A stretch of 64,000 bases of DNA from Gammaproteobacteria bacterium (GCA_030431775.1 JAUIHW010000008.1:62001-126000), one strand, 5' to 3'; shown: positions 39,428-49,240, counted from the stretch's first letter. The notes: a model not told the origin generated them from the letters alone. A program made the numbers and translations.

Positions 39428-41961
39428 TGCCCATCCTGGCTCGCCAGACTGGCCAAGCTCTTCCCGTTGGCCTGGCGCTCATAATGATGGGCGCTCTGGC
39501 CACACTGGTGTTGTTCAATACCGGCAAGATGGCGGGTGAGAAAGCCAATGTCACCAATGCAGCCGATGCGGCGGTTTATAGTGGGCTGGTCTGGCAGGCG
39601 CGTTCTCTGAACTTTCAGGCCTACACCAACCGTGCAATGGTGGCCAATCAGGTGTCGATTGCTCAGCTGGTCAGCCTGGGCTCGTGGACCAACTACGGGC
39701 GGATCAGCGCGCGTAATCTGGATTATGCTCTGGGCTGGATTCCAGTCGTCAAGCCGTTTACCGCGGCGGCGCTGCAGGTGATGACCCAGATCGAAAATAT
39801 CGTGCAAAGTGGGGTCAAGGTAGCCATCCCCATCATCAATGGTATTAACGATGTGCTCAGCATAGCGCAGGAAGCGGTGTATAACGCGAGTTATGTAGTC
39901 ACGCCGGAGGTAGTCAGCGCGGTGGTAAAAGCCAATGACTTGCGCTTCAGCTCGGCTTCAACCTACGCGCTCGCCGCCCAGGTTCGAAACGCTGTAGAGT
40001 GGGAGGGGCTGACTCAGCGGGTTGGCGGCAACGCACCTGAAATGCAGCGCAAGCTGGAAGTCATAGATGCCTCCCGGGGTGAATGGAGCCGTGCGCGAGG
40101 CTGGAACAGGTTAGGTAACTTACCGCGCAAGGTTTATTTAACCCCGCTGGATCGCTTTAGCATCGTCAAAGAAGGTAATACCGAACTGGTGCATGCAGGC
40201 AACAGCTGGGAGTGGCGTGGCAAGGATAGTTTGTCCATTCATTGGGAGCATTTCAGTTGCAGCCTTGGCGATTGTGGGTGGGAGCATCACGAACTGCCGA
40301 TTGGCTGGGGTCAGAATTTTGCATACTCCGAGTCCGAATGTCCGGGCGGCAATTGCTCTGGCTGGTTCGCTGAAAACCGTTTTGGTGAACAGCTCGCGGA
40401 CGCCGAGGCGGTATCCCTGGGTGACGCGTACAGCGGTGTTAAATCCTATCGCACGCTCCGTAATCTCAGCGCAGAAAACCGTGACCCACGCCTGACTTTG
40501 CATGTGGAAGTGGAGCTGGCAACCGGTGATATTCGAACGGCCGAAAAAATCGCATTGTTGGGCTCGCCCGAGCCGCCGGATGGTCAGTTAATGCGTGGCA
40601 TGGAATCCGGACTGTTTCACACTCAAGATGAATACACCAGCGATGCGCTGGCCTCCATCAGCTCCGGCGAAGTGTTTTTTGAGCGCCCCGTGCTGGACGC
40701 AGGAGACGAGCTGGTGGTGGCCGGACACGGCTCAGTCACTGAATACGGCAACCTGTTCAACCCCTACTGGGAAGTGAGGCTCATCGAGGTTACTGAAGCT
40801 GAACGCCAACTGGCCTGGGTTACCCGGGATGCTCAGCTCAGCAGTGGTGCGGTGGCAACCTACGCCCGCAGAGCAGCGTCCGACACGCTGTTAGCTCAAC
40901 AACCCATACTGCGTGCTGCGCACGATGCCGCCCGTTACGCGGCCCTGGGTGAGCGGGCACTGGCCACATTGAGCAGCGGAGTGATTGAAAACGCGGTCAA
41001 GGAGCAGGCTCTGAATGCGCTGCAGAATATTGCCCAGGGCGCGATCAGCAGTTATGCATCGGGTGCTCTGAGTGACTACGTGGGTGACAGCGCCGGCGCG
41101 TTTGGCGACTTCGCCGAGGACGCGCTGGCGGACGGTGAGCTGTCCACGGATGATTTGCTGGACGGCGCAGAAGGCCTGCTTGGGGACCGTTTCGAGGGCA
41201 CAGAACTGGGTGATGCGGTCGCACTTGGCCAGGGTTTGCTGGGTGACGGCGGCAATGCCGCAGATATTCTCCTGGCTCAGGCTGGTATCAGTGATACGGC
41301 GGAATACCTGAATGAGCAGATCAAAGCACTTGGTAGTGACCTCGGCGATGACTTGATTGCGTCGCTGGAAGAAAACTTTGCCGCGGAAATAGAGCTCAGA
41401 GACCAGCTCGAGAGCCTGGGCAACTCGGTGAATGATCTTGGCGGTGCGCTTGACCAGCAAATCAATGAGCTGTCTGCGCAACTACTGTCAGGCGCTCAGG
41501 GCGAAATCAATGCTCAGATTGACCTGCTGGAACAGGAATTACGCGCCAACTATGGCGGTGAGTTCAACCTGGATCGAGATGAAATACTGGAATCCTTCTC
41601 CGGCAATTTCGACGACGTTGCTACCCATTTGGTGGGTGAAACTTCCGAGGTGGTCAGCGAAACCATTGATGGATTAAAGAACGCGATCGGTGAGCAGTTT
41701 GCCGGGCTGGAGTTCAACCCGGATACCGTCCGTGGAGGTATTTTCAACGATGCCAATGACATCATAGGTGAGCAAAGTGCGGCGGTAGACGAACAATTGG
41801 ACTCGGCGCTGGAAAACGCCGGTGAACTATTGACCGAGGTGACCGAGGAGCAGTTGGACAGCGCCATTGATGAGGTTACGGAACGTTTCGAGAATACGCT
41901 GGATGATTACCGAGGAACCCTGGATGACCAGGTAGCGAGTTTGCCCGATTATGTTAACTGA
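39427..41961 (+). CDS. TadG-like Tad/Flp pilus assembly protein
   Basis: An 844-residue protein. The N-terminus is a Tad-domain hydrophobic segment (TGQALPVGLALIMMGALATLVLF) with the typical following helix (KANVTNAADAAVYSGLVWQ). The middle is beta-rich with several Cys (about residues 270-320). The last ~280 residues are long acidic helices (Asp/Glu/Ala/Gln-rich) that look like coiled coil. Most of the chain is expected in the periplasm. It is much larger than a normal TadG and lacks an obvious vWA motif, so I call it TadG-like only. The gene overlaps flp by TAATG and the next gene by about 10 bases. Confidence 0.8.
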   Translation: MPILARQTGQALPVGLALIMMGALATLVLFNTGKMAGEKANVTNAADAAVYSGLVWQARSLNFQAYTNRAMVANQVSIAQLVSLGSWTNYGRISARNLDYALGWIPVVKPFTAAALQVMTQIENIVQSGVKVAIPIINGINDVLSIAQEAVYNASYVVTPEVVSAVVKANDLRFSSASTYALAAQVRNAVEWEGLTQRVGGNAPEMQRKLEVIDASRGEWSRARGWNRLGNLPRKVYLTPLDRFSIVKEGNTELVHAGNSWEWRGKDSLSIHWEHFSCSLGDCGWEHHELPIGWGQNFAYSESECPGGNCSGWFAENRFGEQLADAEAVSLGDAYSGVKSYRTLRNLSAENRDPRLTLHVEVELATGDIRTAEKIALLGSPEPPDGQLMRGMESGLFHTQDEYTSDALASISSGEVFFERPVLDAGDELVVAGHGSVTEYGNLFNPYWEVRLIEVTEAERQLAWVTRDAQLSSGAVATYARRAASDTLLAQQPILRAAHDAARYAALGERALATLSSGVIENAVKEQALNALQNIAQGAISSYASGALSDYVGDSAGAFGDFAEDALADGELSTDDLLDGAEGLLGDRFEGTELGDAVALGQGLLGDGGNAADILLAQAGISDTAEYLNEQIKALGSDLGDDLIASLEENFAAEIELRDQLESLGNSVNDLGGALDQQINELSAQLLSGAQGEINAQIDLLEQELRANYGGEFNLDRDEILESFSGNFDDVATHLVGETSEVVSETIDGLKNAIGEQFAGLEFNPDTVRGGIFNDANDIIGEQSAAVDEQLDSALENAGELLTEVTEEQLDSAIDEVTERFENTLDDYRGTLDDQVASLPDYVN

Positions 41962-42766
41962 GATGGCAAAACCAAGGCGCCAACGTGGCGGTGCAATGGT
42001 GGAATTCACTTTGGCTGCTGTTGTGCTCACCCCAATGCTAGTGCTGATGCCGTCCCTGGTAAAAACAGCCGACGTTAACCTGGCCTCTGAACAGGCTGCG
42101 CGCTACGGCGCCTGGGAACAAACGGTGGGCGGCAAAAGCGGGGATCAGTTGGCTACCGAAATCAATAACCGTTTTTACACAAAGCCTACTCTCGGCCTGC
42201 AAACCCAACAGGGAAAACTCAGCGGCGATGAGCTGCAAAACCGCTTTTGGGCCGGGTCGGGATTGAGTCAGCGCCTGTTCACGGCTGGCGAGGATGCAAT
42301 GGGAGCCGAAGTGATTGAGGGCGACCTCGGCGGTAAAGCGGCTGTCGTGGAATCTGCGGTGTCCAAACTTGGCGCAGCGATTGGTTCCGTTGTGCCCGAT
42401 TCTGAATGGGATCTCGGCGGTGGCAAGTTATTTACCGTTGACGTTGGCATGGAAATCGAGAACGAGATCTTCGTAAGCGAAGAGCATCGCGGGCGAAATT
42501 GCAGTGGCCAGGAGGAAGAAGCAAAAGCCTGTGTGAGCAACCGCGCCGCCATTCTCACCGATACCTGGGGCGCCAGAGGGCCGGAGCAAACGGCCCAGCG
42601 GGTGCGCTCACTGGTACCTGGTGGTGCGTTGCAACCTTTGGGGGATATTGTATCGACGGCCGGGGTGCTACCGTTGTTTGATGAACTCAAGCACCTGGAC
42701 GGCGCCTTTGGAAAAGTTGAGCCGGACATTCTCCCCTCCGATCGCTACGGTCAAGAGCCTAAATAG
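41951..42766 (+). CDS. TadE-like prepilin-type protein
   Basis: A 271-residue protein with a prepilin-like N-terminus: a basic leader ends in QRG, then GAMVEFTLAAVVLTPML with Glu at +5. A periplasmic region of about 220 residues follows, with one Cys pair (RNCSGQEEEAKACVS). This arrangement is that of TadE/TadF pseudopilins. The start is either the ATG at 41951, overlapping the previous gene, or the ATG at 41963, which gives a shorter leader. Neither has a strong ribosome site. Confidence 0.78.
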   Translation: MLTEMAKPRRQRGGAMVEFTLAAVVLTPMLVLMPSLVKTADVNLASEQAARYGAWEQTVGGKSGDQLATEINNRFYTKPTLGLQTQQGKLSGDELQNRFWAGSGLSQRLFTAGEDAMGAEVIEGDLGGKAAVVESAVSKLGAAIGSVVPDSEWDLGGGKLFTVDVGMEIENEIFVSEEHRGRNCSGQEEEAKACVSNRAAILTDTWGARGPEQTAQRVRSLVPGGALQPLGDIVSTAGVLPLFDELKHLDGAFGKVEPDILPSDRYGQEPK

Positions 42767-42774
42767 GGGGCATC

Positions 42775-43536
42775 GTGCTCGGTTTTGTCCTGCGATTAGT
42801 CCGCCCGCAACCTCAGCAGTATTGGATCAGTTTGGCTGCCCGTGTTCGCAGCATGGTGTTAACAAGCTGCGTTACAACCGTTGGACTGTGCCTGTCAGCG
42901 GTGTGCCTCAGCTTCGATTTACGCAGCCTGGAGCATCCAGCCACCGCTAAGCTCATCTGGGTGGGCGAGCGTATTGAGCACAATGGCATGCCGATGCAGG
43001 TTCTGCAGATAGAAAGCTCGCACGGTATTGATGAGTTATTCCAATTTTACCGCGCGAATTGGGCGCAGTGGCATCGCCCGGAAAAACAGGCCAGCGTGGA
43101 GAAACAGGCTGGAGAATGGCGGATTCTTTCCACCTTACTGGACCGGCACAATATCGTCCTACAACTACAGGAAAGTGCCACTGGAAGCAGCGGATTCGTA
43201 TCGGCAACACCCTTAGACAAGGCGCCAGAACAAAACAGAATTGCGAGTGATTTTCCACGCCAGTGGGGAACTGAGTTGATTTCCAGCACCGAATCTTGGG
43301 ATGGCGGCGCGCCGGCGACCACGCTGGTGATGAAAAACAGTTACTCGGTGGATACCAACCAAGAATTCTATCTCCGAAGCTTGCAGGCCAGTGGCTGGTC
43401 GTTGGCACACAGCAGCCGCAAGCATGGCACCAGCGTCATGTTTTTTGATCGTGACTCCGGCGCGCTTGAATTGGCGATTCAACGGGACGCTGAGGCCACT
43501 ATTATCTTTGCGAATCTGCGCGGAGGCGGCGTATGA
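42775..43536 (+). CDS. Unknown membrane-anchored protein in the Tad operon
   Basis: A 253-residue protein with one N-terminal membrane segment (about residues 29-46) and a periplasmic remainder that may contain two related halves. It starts at a GTG with a GGGGG ribosome site. No recognised domain. Its position between TadE-like genes and its overlap with the following small prepilin-like gene (ATGA) suggest a role in pilus assembly. Confidence 0.7.
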   Translation: MLGFVLRLVRPQPQQYWISLAARVRSMVLTSCVTTVGLCLSAVCLSFDLRSLEHPATAKLIWVGERIEHNGMPMQVLQIESSHGIDELFQFYRANWAQWHRPEKQASVEKQAGEWRILSTLLDRHNIVLQLQESATGSSGFVSATPLDKAPEQNRIASDFPRQWGTELISSTESWDGGAPATTLVMKNSYSVDTNQEFYLRSLQASGWSLAHSSRKHGTSVMFFDRDSGALELAIQRDAEATIIFANLRGGGV

Positions 43537-43727
43537 GCGCCCTGGCGCATTCAAGGCCACGTCTGCAACGTGGTGCTACTTCAACTGAATGGACGGTAGC
43601 GACTCTTATTATGCTGACAGTCTTGTTCATTCCGGCAGGCGCTGACGGCCGGTCGGCAATGGGCCTGATGATGGAGGCGTTGCAGGGCTTCCATGAACAC
43701 ACTTCTTATATTTACTCATTGCCGTAG
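43533..43727 (+). CDS. Small prepilin-like protein
   Basis: A 64-residue protein with the hallmarks of a class III signal: a basic leader ending in QRG, then ATSTEWTVATLIMLTVLF with Glu at +5. The mature chain is only about 46 residues, so it could be a minor pilin or a tip component. It overlaps the upstream gene by ATGA and is followed by cpaB, whose likely start is 10 bases after its stop. Confidence 0.65.
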   Translation: MSALAHSRPRLQRGATSTEWTVATLIMLTVLFIPAGADGRSAMGLMMEALQGFHEHTSYIYSLP

Positions 43728-43737
43728 GAGTATGCCA

Positions 43738-44580
43738 GTGAACGTTGCCATTAAGGAACCGAAAGAAGGGCTCAGCGTTAAGGTAAAGAACTCGGCGCGG
43801 CGCAATACCAACCTGATCATGGTGGTCGTCTCCGTGCTACTGGGTGCGGCAGCGGTATTTTTCTCAAGAAACTTTATTGAAGAGCAGGTTGATTATTACA
43901 AATCGCAGTTGGAGAAGACCGAACCCATGATCAAAGTTGTGGTTCCGAAAACCAATCTGCGTCAGGGGCAGATTGTGCGCGACGCTGACCTGGCGTTACG
44001 AGAGATGCCGGTAAGATTTGCGCACGACAATTCAGTGACGGGCGCGAACTATAAAAATGCCGTAGGCCAGCGCCTTCGAACGGACATTACTGAAGGAAAG
44101 GCCCTGCTCTGGGCGCATCTGGAGGGTGGTGAAACGGCCACCTTCTCTAACACTTTGCTGGCCGGTAATCGTGCGTTGACCGTACCGGTGGACGAAATCA
44201 ATTCCATCTCCGGGTTTCTGCAACCGAATGACCGCATCGATCTGTTCCTTACCGACCGCCGCGGGGGCGAGAAAGAAATTTACCCCATTATGCAGAATCT
44301 GCATGTACTGGCAACCGGCATTAAAACCGAAGTGGACAAAACCGGGCAGCCGACCGGTCGGACTTATAACACGATCACAGTGCAGGTAACGCCTACGGAC
44401 GCCAAGCGGATAGTGCTGGCGCAGAGTGTTGGCAAGTTAACGGCGACCTTACGCAACCCAGAAGACAGCGCACCGATTGAATCGATAGCGCTGACCGAGG
44501 CTCAGCTACGCGGTGAAAAGCCTCCGCCGCCGCCCAAGCCGAGGCGGCGTGGTGTTGAGTTCATCATTGGTGGCAGCTGA
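43738..44580 (+). CDS. cpaB: CpaB/RcpC Flp pilus assembly protein
   Basis: A 280-residue inner-membrane protein. One membrane helix (residues ~28-45, LIMVVVSVLLGAAAVFF) is followed by the SAF-type domain (VVVPKTNLRQGQIVRDADLALREMPVR) and the conserved RcpC region (RALTVPVDEINSISGFLQPNDRIDL). It stabilises the secretin in Tad systems. The frame opens at 43693 and there is an ATG at 43732, but a GGAG ribosome site is correctly spaced only for the GTG at 43738. The C-terminus is Pro/Arg-rich. Confidence 0.9.
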   Translation: MNVAIKEPKEGLSVKVKNSARRNTNLIMVVVSVLLGAAAVFFSRNFIEEQVDYYKSQLEKTEPMIKVVVPKTNLRQGQIVRDADLALREMPVRFAHDNSVTGANYKNAVGQRLRTDITEGKALLWAHLEGGETATFSNTLLAGNRALTVPVDEINSISGFLQPNDRIDLFLTDRRGGEKEIYPIMQNLHVLATGIKTEVDKTGQPTGRTYNTITVQVTPTDAKRIVLAQSVGKLTATLRNPEDSAPIESIALTEAQLRGEKPPPPPKPRRRGVEFIIGGS

Positions 44581-44610
44581 CAGACTAATTAATAACAACA
44601 GGACGGAGTT

Positions 44611-45759
44611 ATGCAGTATCTGGTTCGCACGCCTTTATTGGCGCAGTTTTCTTTGCTCATGCTATGTTTCACGTTAGCAAGCGCGGCCAATTCTTCTTCA
44701 CAGGTGATCGACGTTGATATGTTTGTCGGCGAAGTTCGTTCGCTTGGTAATAAGCCGGTTAATCGTGTGGCGGTGGGAGCCGGCAGTGTGTTGCGCGCTG
44801 AGGTGGTATCCGGCGGCGAGTTGCTGGTAATCGCGGAAGGCGCGGGCAGCTCCTATCTTAATCTCTGGTACAAGGATGGCAGCAAAACCACGTATAACGT
44901 GCGCGTTACCGAAAACGATCCCCAGCCAAGAGTGCACATGCAGGACATGATCCGCATCAAAGTCCAGCTTATGGAAGTTCGCAAGTCGGCGTCCCGTGAG
45001 TTGGGCATCGACTGGGCGAACACTGCTAACGGGCCAACCTATGGTGTGCTCGGGGACTTCGTGGGCAATACGCTGTTTCGTGGTGTGCCCGGCGTTCCAG
45101 GGGGTGGCAACTTCCCGTTGGAAGTGAAGCCGTTCTCCACCTATTTCGGGATATCCTCGGGCGTTACGTCCACCCTGAATTTTCTCGCCGAGCGCGGTGA
45201 CGCTATGACTGTGGCCGAACCTACATTGACCTGTGTCAATGGCGGCAGTGCCAAATTCCTCGCAGGCGGCGAAATTCCGTATTCGACGGTAAGCGCTAAT
45301 GGCCAGGTCAGTATCGAATACAAGGAATACGGTATCAAGTTAGACATCAATCCGCGGGCCAGCAAACAGGGCAACATCTACACGCGTCTGAAAACGGAGG
45401 TCAGTGAGCCTGATGAGGAAATAGAGGTATTGGGCGCCCCGGCGCTGCGTTCGAGGAAAACCGAGAGCCAGCTCAACGTTCGAGATGGCGAGACCATTGT
45501 GATTGCTGGCCTATTGAGTTCGGAAACCAGCAATAACAAAGACAGCGTACCAGGCCTTGGCGCAATTCCTGTTCTCGGGAATTTGTTCTCGAGTCAATCA
45601 ATTGATGGGAATATTCGTGAGTTAGTAGTGTTTGTCACGCCCGAAGTAGTGACAGCGGAAACGCAGGCTGGTGATGCTGGCCAAATGGCACTGCATGAAG
45701 AAAGCAGGAGGCGGCTGAAAAAACTCGGTAAAAAACTCAAGTACAGCATTATGGAATGA
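44611..45759 (+). CDS. cpaC: CpaC/RcpA secretin of the Tad pilus
   Basis: A 382-residue outer-membrane secretin with a signal peptide (ends near SAANSSS). The N-terminal pilus-assembly domain (about 30-105) is followed by the secretin core with VAEPTLTCVNGGSAKFLAGGE and VPGLGAIPVLGNLFSSQS at the end. It forms the ring through which the Flp fibre leaves the cell. It is shorter than many RcpA proteins but covers all secretin motifs. The preceding gene ends 30 bases upstream; an AGGACGG ribosome site precedes the ATG. Confidence 0.92.
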   Translation: MQYLVRTPLLAQFSLLMLCFTLASAANSSSQVIDVDMFVGEVRSLGNKPVNRVAVGAGSVLRAEVVSGGELLVIAEGAGSSYLNLWYKDGSKTTYNVRVTENDPQPRVHMQDMIRIKVQLMEVRKSASRELGIDWANTANGPTYGVLGDFVGNTLFRGVPGVPGGGNFPLEVKPFSTYFGISSGVTSTLNFLAERGDAMTVAEPTLTCVNGGSAKFLAGGEIPYSTVSANGQVSIEYKEYGIKLDINPRASKQGNIYTRLKTEVSEPDEEIEVLGAPALRSRKTESQLNVRDGETIVIAGLLSSETSNNKDSVPGLGAIPVLGNLFSSQSIDGNIRELVVFVTPEVVTAETQAGDAGQMALHEESRRRLKKLGKKLKYSIME

Positions 45760-45762
45760 TGC

Positions 45763-47442
45763 ATGTTCGAACTGGCCTACCAACAAGATGGCAGCCGCCG
45801 GCGCACCGTAACGATCAAAGCTGATCGATGCACCATCGGTAGCGGCCGGCAAAACGATATTGTGCTCAAAAACCGCAAAATATCGCGGCGCCATGCTGTG
45901 CTGTTCCGTTCCGACCAGGGCTTCGAAGTGGAAGATCTTGGTAGCATGACCGGAACCTGGGTCAACCGCGAGCGGATAATCAACTTCGGCCCTTTGGGTA
46001 GCGAAGACGAGATCACCATCGGCAATACCCGCATCTGGTTGGGCAAAAGTAGCCGGATAACACCAGACAATACACCGACCGGCAACACCGCAACGGCAGA
46101 TATTTCGGAACCCATTGCCGCGGTGGCTGAGCGATTTGCAATGCCGCAACCGGCTGTGATGTCTTCCGACCTGTTGTACTGGGGCAAGATTCTGCACGAG
46201 CGCCTGATCTCTGAAATGGATCTGCGCCGAAAAGACGTGTCGTTGATGAGCGATGCTGAACTTCGCCGGGAAGCCGAACAACTGCTGGACCCGATTCTGC
46301 AGACACTCGGCGAGGACATTCCGGAGGATATTGACCGCGGGCAGTTGCGTAAAAACGTGCTGGATGAGGCCGTTGGCCTGGGGCCGTTAGAGTACTTCCT
46401 GGACGATGACGACGTGACCGAAATCATGGTCAACAATTTTGATGAGGTGTACATCGAAAAAGACGGCCGCCTGATTGACACTGGTCACAGTTTCAGTAGC
46501 GCCCAGGCTGTGCTCTCCATCATCGAACGAATTATTACTCCGATTGGCCGGCGAATCGATGAAAGCAGCCCCATGGTGGACGCGCGCCTGAAAGACGGCT
46601 CGAGGGTCAATGCCATCATCCCGCCTTTGGCCTTGAAAGGGCCCAGCCTTACCATTCGTAAGTTTGCCAAAAAACGACTGCAGTTTTCAGATCTGATCGA
46701 CTATGGATCTGTGAACCGAGTCATGGGCGAGTTTCTGCAAGTCTGTGTGGAACAGCGTAAGAATATCGTGGTTTCTGGCGGCACGGGCTCCGGTAAAACG
46801 ACCCTGCTGAATGTGTTGTCGAATTTTATTCCAGAAAGCGAGCGAATTGTAACGGTGGAAGACGCTGCAGAACTGCGGCTGCATCAGCCGAACCTGGTGT
46901 CATTGGAGGCGCGGCCGGCCAATGCGGAAGGCAAGGGTGCCGTGCCGATTCGCGAGCTTGTCAAGAACACTTTGCGCATGCGCCCGGACCGCATAGTAGT
47001 CGGCGAATGCCGTGGAGGCGAAGCACTGGATATGCTGCAGGCAATGAATACTGGCCACGACGGTTCATTGACAACGGCGCACGCCAACAGCCCGCGCGAC
47101 GCATTGTCCCGCTTGGAAACAATGGTGTTGATGGCAGGAATGGATTTACCGGTGTCGGCCATTCGCGACCAGGTAGCTTCGGCGGTTGACGTGATTGTGC
47201 AGCAAGCTCGGTTTTCCTGCGGTAGCCGCAAAGTGGTCAAGATTACTGAAGTGGTTGGCATTGAGCACAACACGATTCAGCTGCAGGACATTTTCGTATT
47301 CAAGCAAACCGGGCGTGATGAAAACGGCCGAATCACGGGTTACTACCAGGCAACCGGCTTTATACCCACGTTCTACGAAGAGCTCGCCGAAATAGGGTTG
47401 GCGGTCGACCTGTCTATATTTCGCAAGGTGGCGGAGAGCTGA
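45763..47442 (+). CDS. tadA: TadA/CpaF pilus assembly ATPase with N-terminal FHA domain
   Basis: A 559-residue cytoplasmic motor ATPase. Residues ~1-95 are an FHA domain (TIGSGRQNDIVLKNRKISRRHA), which binds phosphothreonine peptides and is not part of standard TadA. After a linker comes the CpaF ATPase with Walker A GGTGSGKT (339-346), the Asp box (IVTVEDAAELRL), Walker B (RPDRIVVGECRGGEALD) and the His box (GSLTTAHANSPRDAL). It drives assembly of Flp subunits through TadB and TadC. The FHA domain suggests phospho-control by a kinase elsewhere. Confidence 0.95.
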   Translation: MFELAYQQDGSRRRTVTIKADRCTIGSGRQNDIVLKNRKISRRHAVLFRSDQGFEVEDLGSMTGTWVNRERIINFGPLGSEDEITIGNTRIWLGKSSRITPDNTPTGNTATADISEPIAAVAERFAMPQPAVMSSDLLYWGKILHERLISEMDLRRKDVSLMSDAELRREAEQLLDPILQTLGEDIPEDIDRGQLRKNVLDEAVGLGPLEYFLDDDDVTEIMVNNFDEVYIEKDGRLIDTGHSFSSAQAVLSIIERIITPIGRRIDESSPMVDARLKDGSRVNAIIPPLALKGPSLTIRKFAKKRLQFSDLIDYGSVNRVMGEFLQVCVEQRKNIVVSGGTGSGKTTLLNVLSNFIPESERIVTVEDAAELRLHQPNLVSLEARPANAEGKGAVPIRELVKNTLRMRPDRIVVGECRGGEALDMLQAMNTGHDGSLTTAHANSPRDALSRLETMVLMAGMDLPVSAIRDQVASAVDVIVQQARFSCGSRKVVKITEVVGIEHNTIQLQDIFVFKQTGRDENGRITGYYQATGFIPTFYEELAEIGLAVDLSIFRKVAES

Positions 47443-47444
47443 GC

Positions 47445-48293
47445 ATGGGCATTAATACACTGCTCATCCTGTTATTCGTTGCCCTGACCATTTGTTTGTG
47501 GACGCTGCTGCGCTTTAGCTTGCAAGGCTACGGCCGCTACGAATCCGAGTTTACTGAGCACGCTGAAGACAGTCTGGAGCAGTTATTCCTGTTTTTGGAC
47601 ACTAAAAAACTATTCCTGATTAACCTGGCATTATTGCTGGTATTGCCATTGCTGGCTTACCTGGTGACCGGTTCCTTATTCTATGTGTTGCTGGCTGTTG
47701 TCGCAGTCTTTCTGCTGCCCAAATTAATTGTCAATATTCTCAAAGCCCGCAGGCGTAATGCAATAAATGCAGCTCTACCGGATGTGCTTGCACAGCTGGC
47801 TGGCGCAATGCGAGCCGGTGCAACTTTTCTGAATGCCGTCGAAACCATGGTGGAGGAAAGTGACGGCCCAATCAGCCAGGAGTTTGCCCTGATGTTGCGC
47901 GAGCAACGCGTAGGCCGCACCCTGGATGAGTCGCTGGAAAACCTGGCTGAACGGGTACAAAGCGAAGAAATGGATTTGCTGATTACAGCCGCGCAAATAT
48001 CCCGTGAGCTGGGTGGTAATCTGTCGGATATCTTTCAGCGCTTGTCGGTCTCGCTGCGCCGTAAACACGAAATGGAAGGAAAGATTCGCGCTCTGACCTC
48101 ACAGGGGAAAATGCAAGGGGTTGTTGTTGCGGCGCTGCCCTTTTTTATCATCCTCGCACTGGTTTTTCTCGAGCCGGAAATCATGCAGCCTATTTTTACG
48201 TCGCTGTTGGGCTGGTGTTTCCTGGCTGTCATTTTGCTGCTCGAATTGTTGGGCGCAATTATGATCCGCAAAATCGTCAACATTGATGTGTAG
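47445..48293 (+). CDS. tadB: TadB, Tad pilus inner-membrane platform protein
   Basis: A 282-residue type II secretion F-domain protein. It has a single N-terminal helix, two helices at about 60-100, a cytoplasmic F domain (LPDVLAQLAGAMRAGATFL, then SGELGGNLSDIFQRLS-like segment) and two C-terminal helices. It forms the platform with TadC for the TadA ATPase. It starts 2 bases after the ATPase stop. The gene is typical for a Tad locus. Confidence 0.93.
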   Translation: MGINTLLILLFVALTICLWTLLRFSLQGYGRYESEFTEHAEDSLEQLFLFLDTKKLFLINLALLLVLPLLAYLVTGSLFYVLLAVVAVFLLPKLIVNILKARRRNAINAALPDVLAQLAGAMRAGATFLNAVETMVEESDGPISQEFALMLREQRVGRTLDESLENLAERVQSEEMDLLITAAQISRELGGNLSDIFQRLSVSLRRKHEMEGKIRALTSQGKMQGVVVAALPFFIILALVFLEPEIMQPIFTSLLGWCFLAVILLLELLGAIMIRKIVNIDV

Positions 48294-48296
48294 CGC

Positions 48297-49211
48297 ATGG
48301 AAGTAATCATCATCAGCCTGATCGTCGGCGCGTTCTTTGCCCTGATGGTGTGGAATGTTTATCAGTTCTTTGCGGTAGTACCGGAAGAAGACCGTTCCTA
48401 TCTCGACCGGCCGCCAGTCGGCTTTCGGCTGGTTTGGCCATTGATTCAGGCTGTTGTGTATTACCTGGGGAATGTTCTGAGTCGCAACTATCGTATCTCC
48501 ACTCATAACCGCTTACGTCAAGCGGGTGTGGACTTCATGTTGAGCCCTGAGCAATTCTTTGCGGGCAAACTGGTGGGTGCGCTGGTATTCATGGCGATGG
48601 TCTACCCGGTGTATGTTTTAAAGGGTGGCGCATTTATTGCGTTGTTACCGATGATGGCGCTGCTCGGCTTCGTGTATCCGGAAGTATGGCTGAAAGAAAC
48701 CACTGCAGCGCGTAACAAACGCATTCTCAAAGACCTGCCGTTTTATTTGGACATTATTGTGCTGGCGGTAGAGTCTGGCACCAACTTTACCGGGGGGCTG
48801 ACCCAGGCTGTACAGAAAGCACCCGACGGACCGCTGCGGTTCGAATTTGGCCGTGTACTTCGTGAGATTCGCGCTGGCAAGTCACGCGCCGAATCATTGC
48901 GGGCGCTTACTGAGCGGGTTAGCAGCGACGGCATCAAGAATGTCGTTAGCAGCATTGTGCAATCGGAGAAAACCGGGTCCAGTTTGGGCACCGTACTCAG
49001 TGCCCAGGCGGAAAATCTGCGCAGCACTCGCTTCTTGAAAGCTGAAAAAATGGCTATGGAGGCACCGGTGAAACTACTGGGGCCGCTGGTGATGTTTATT
49101 TTTCCAAATACCTTCTTAGTGATCGCGTTTGTGATTCTGAGCCACGCGATTCGCGAGCAGGTGCTGACTTACGCCCCGCTGGTGTGGGCCTATCAGTTTC
49201 CGGGTGTGTAG
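48297..49211 (+). CDS. tadC: TadC, Tad pilus inner-membrane platform protein
   Basis: A 304-residue F-domain membrane protein paralogous to TadB. It has an N-terminal helix, two helices around residues 100-130, the conserved LPFYLDIIVLAVESGTNFTG region and two C-terminal helices (VKLLGPLVMFIFPNTFLVIAF). It pairs with TadB, whose stop is 3 bases upstream. Nothing unusual was seen. Confidence 0.93.
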   Translation: MEVIIISLIVGAFFALMVWNVYQFFAVVPEEDRSYLDRPPVGFRLVWPLIQAVVYYLGNVLSRNYRISTHNRLRQAGVDFMLSPEQFFAGKLVGALVFMAMVYPVYVLKGGAFIALLPMMALLGFVYPEVWLKETTAARNKRILKDLPFYLDIIVLAVESGTNFTGGLTQAVQKAPDGPLRFEFGRVLREIRAGKSRAESLRALTERVSSDGIKNVVSSIVQSEKTGSSLGTVLSAQAENLRSTRFLKAEKMAMEAPVKLLGPLVMFIFPNTFLVIAFVILSHAIREQVLTYAPLVWAYQFPGV

Positions 49212-49240
49212 CCCATTAATCGGATAAGGAGTATGAGCCG

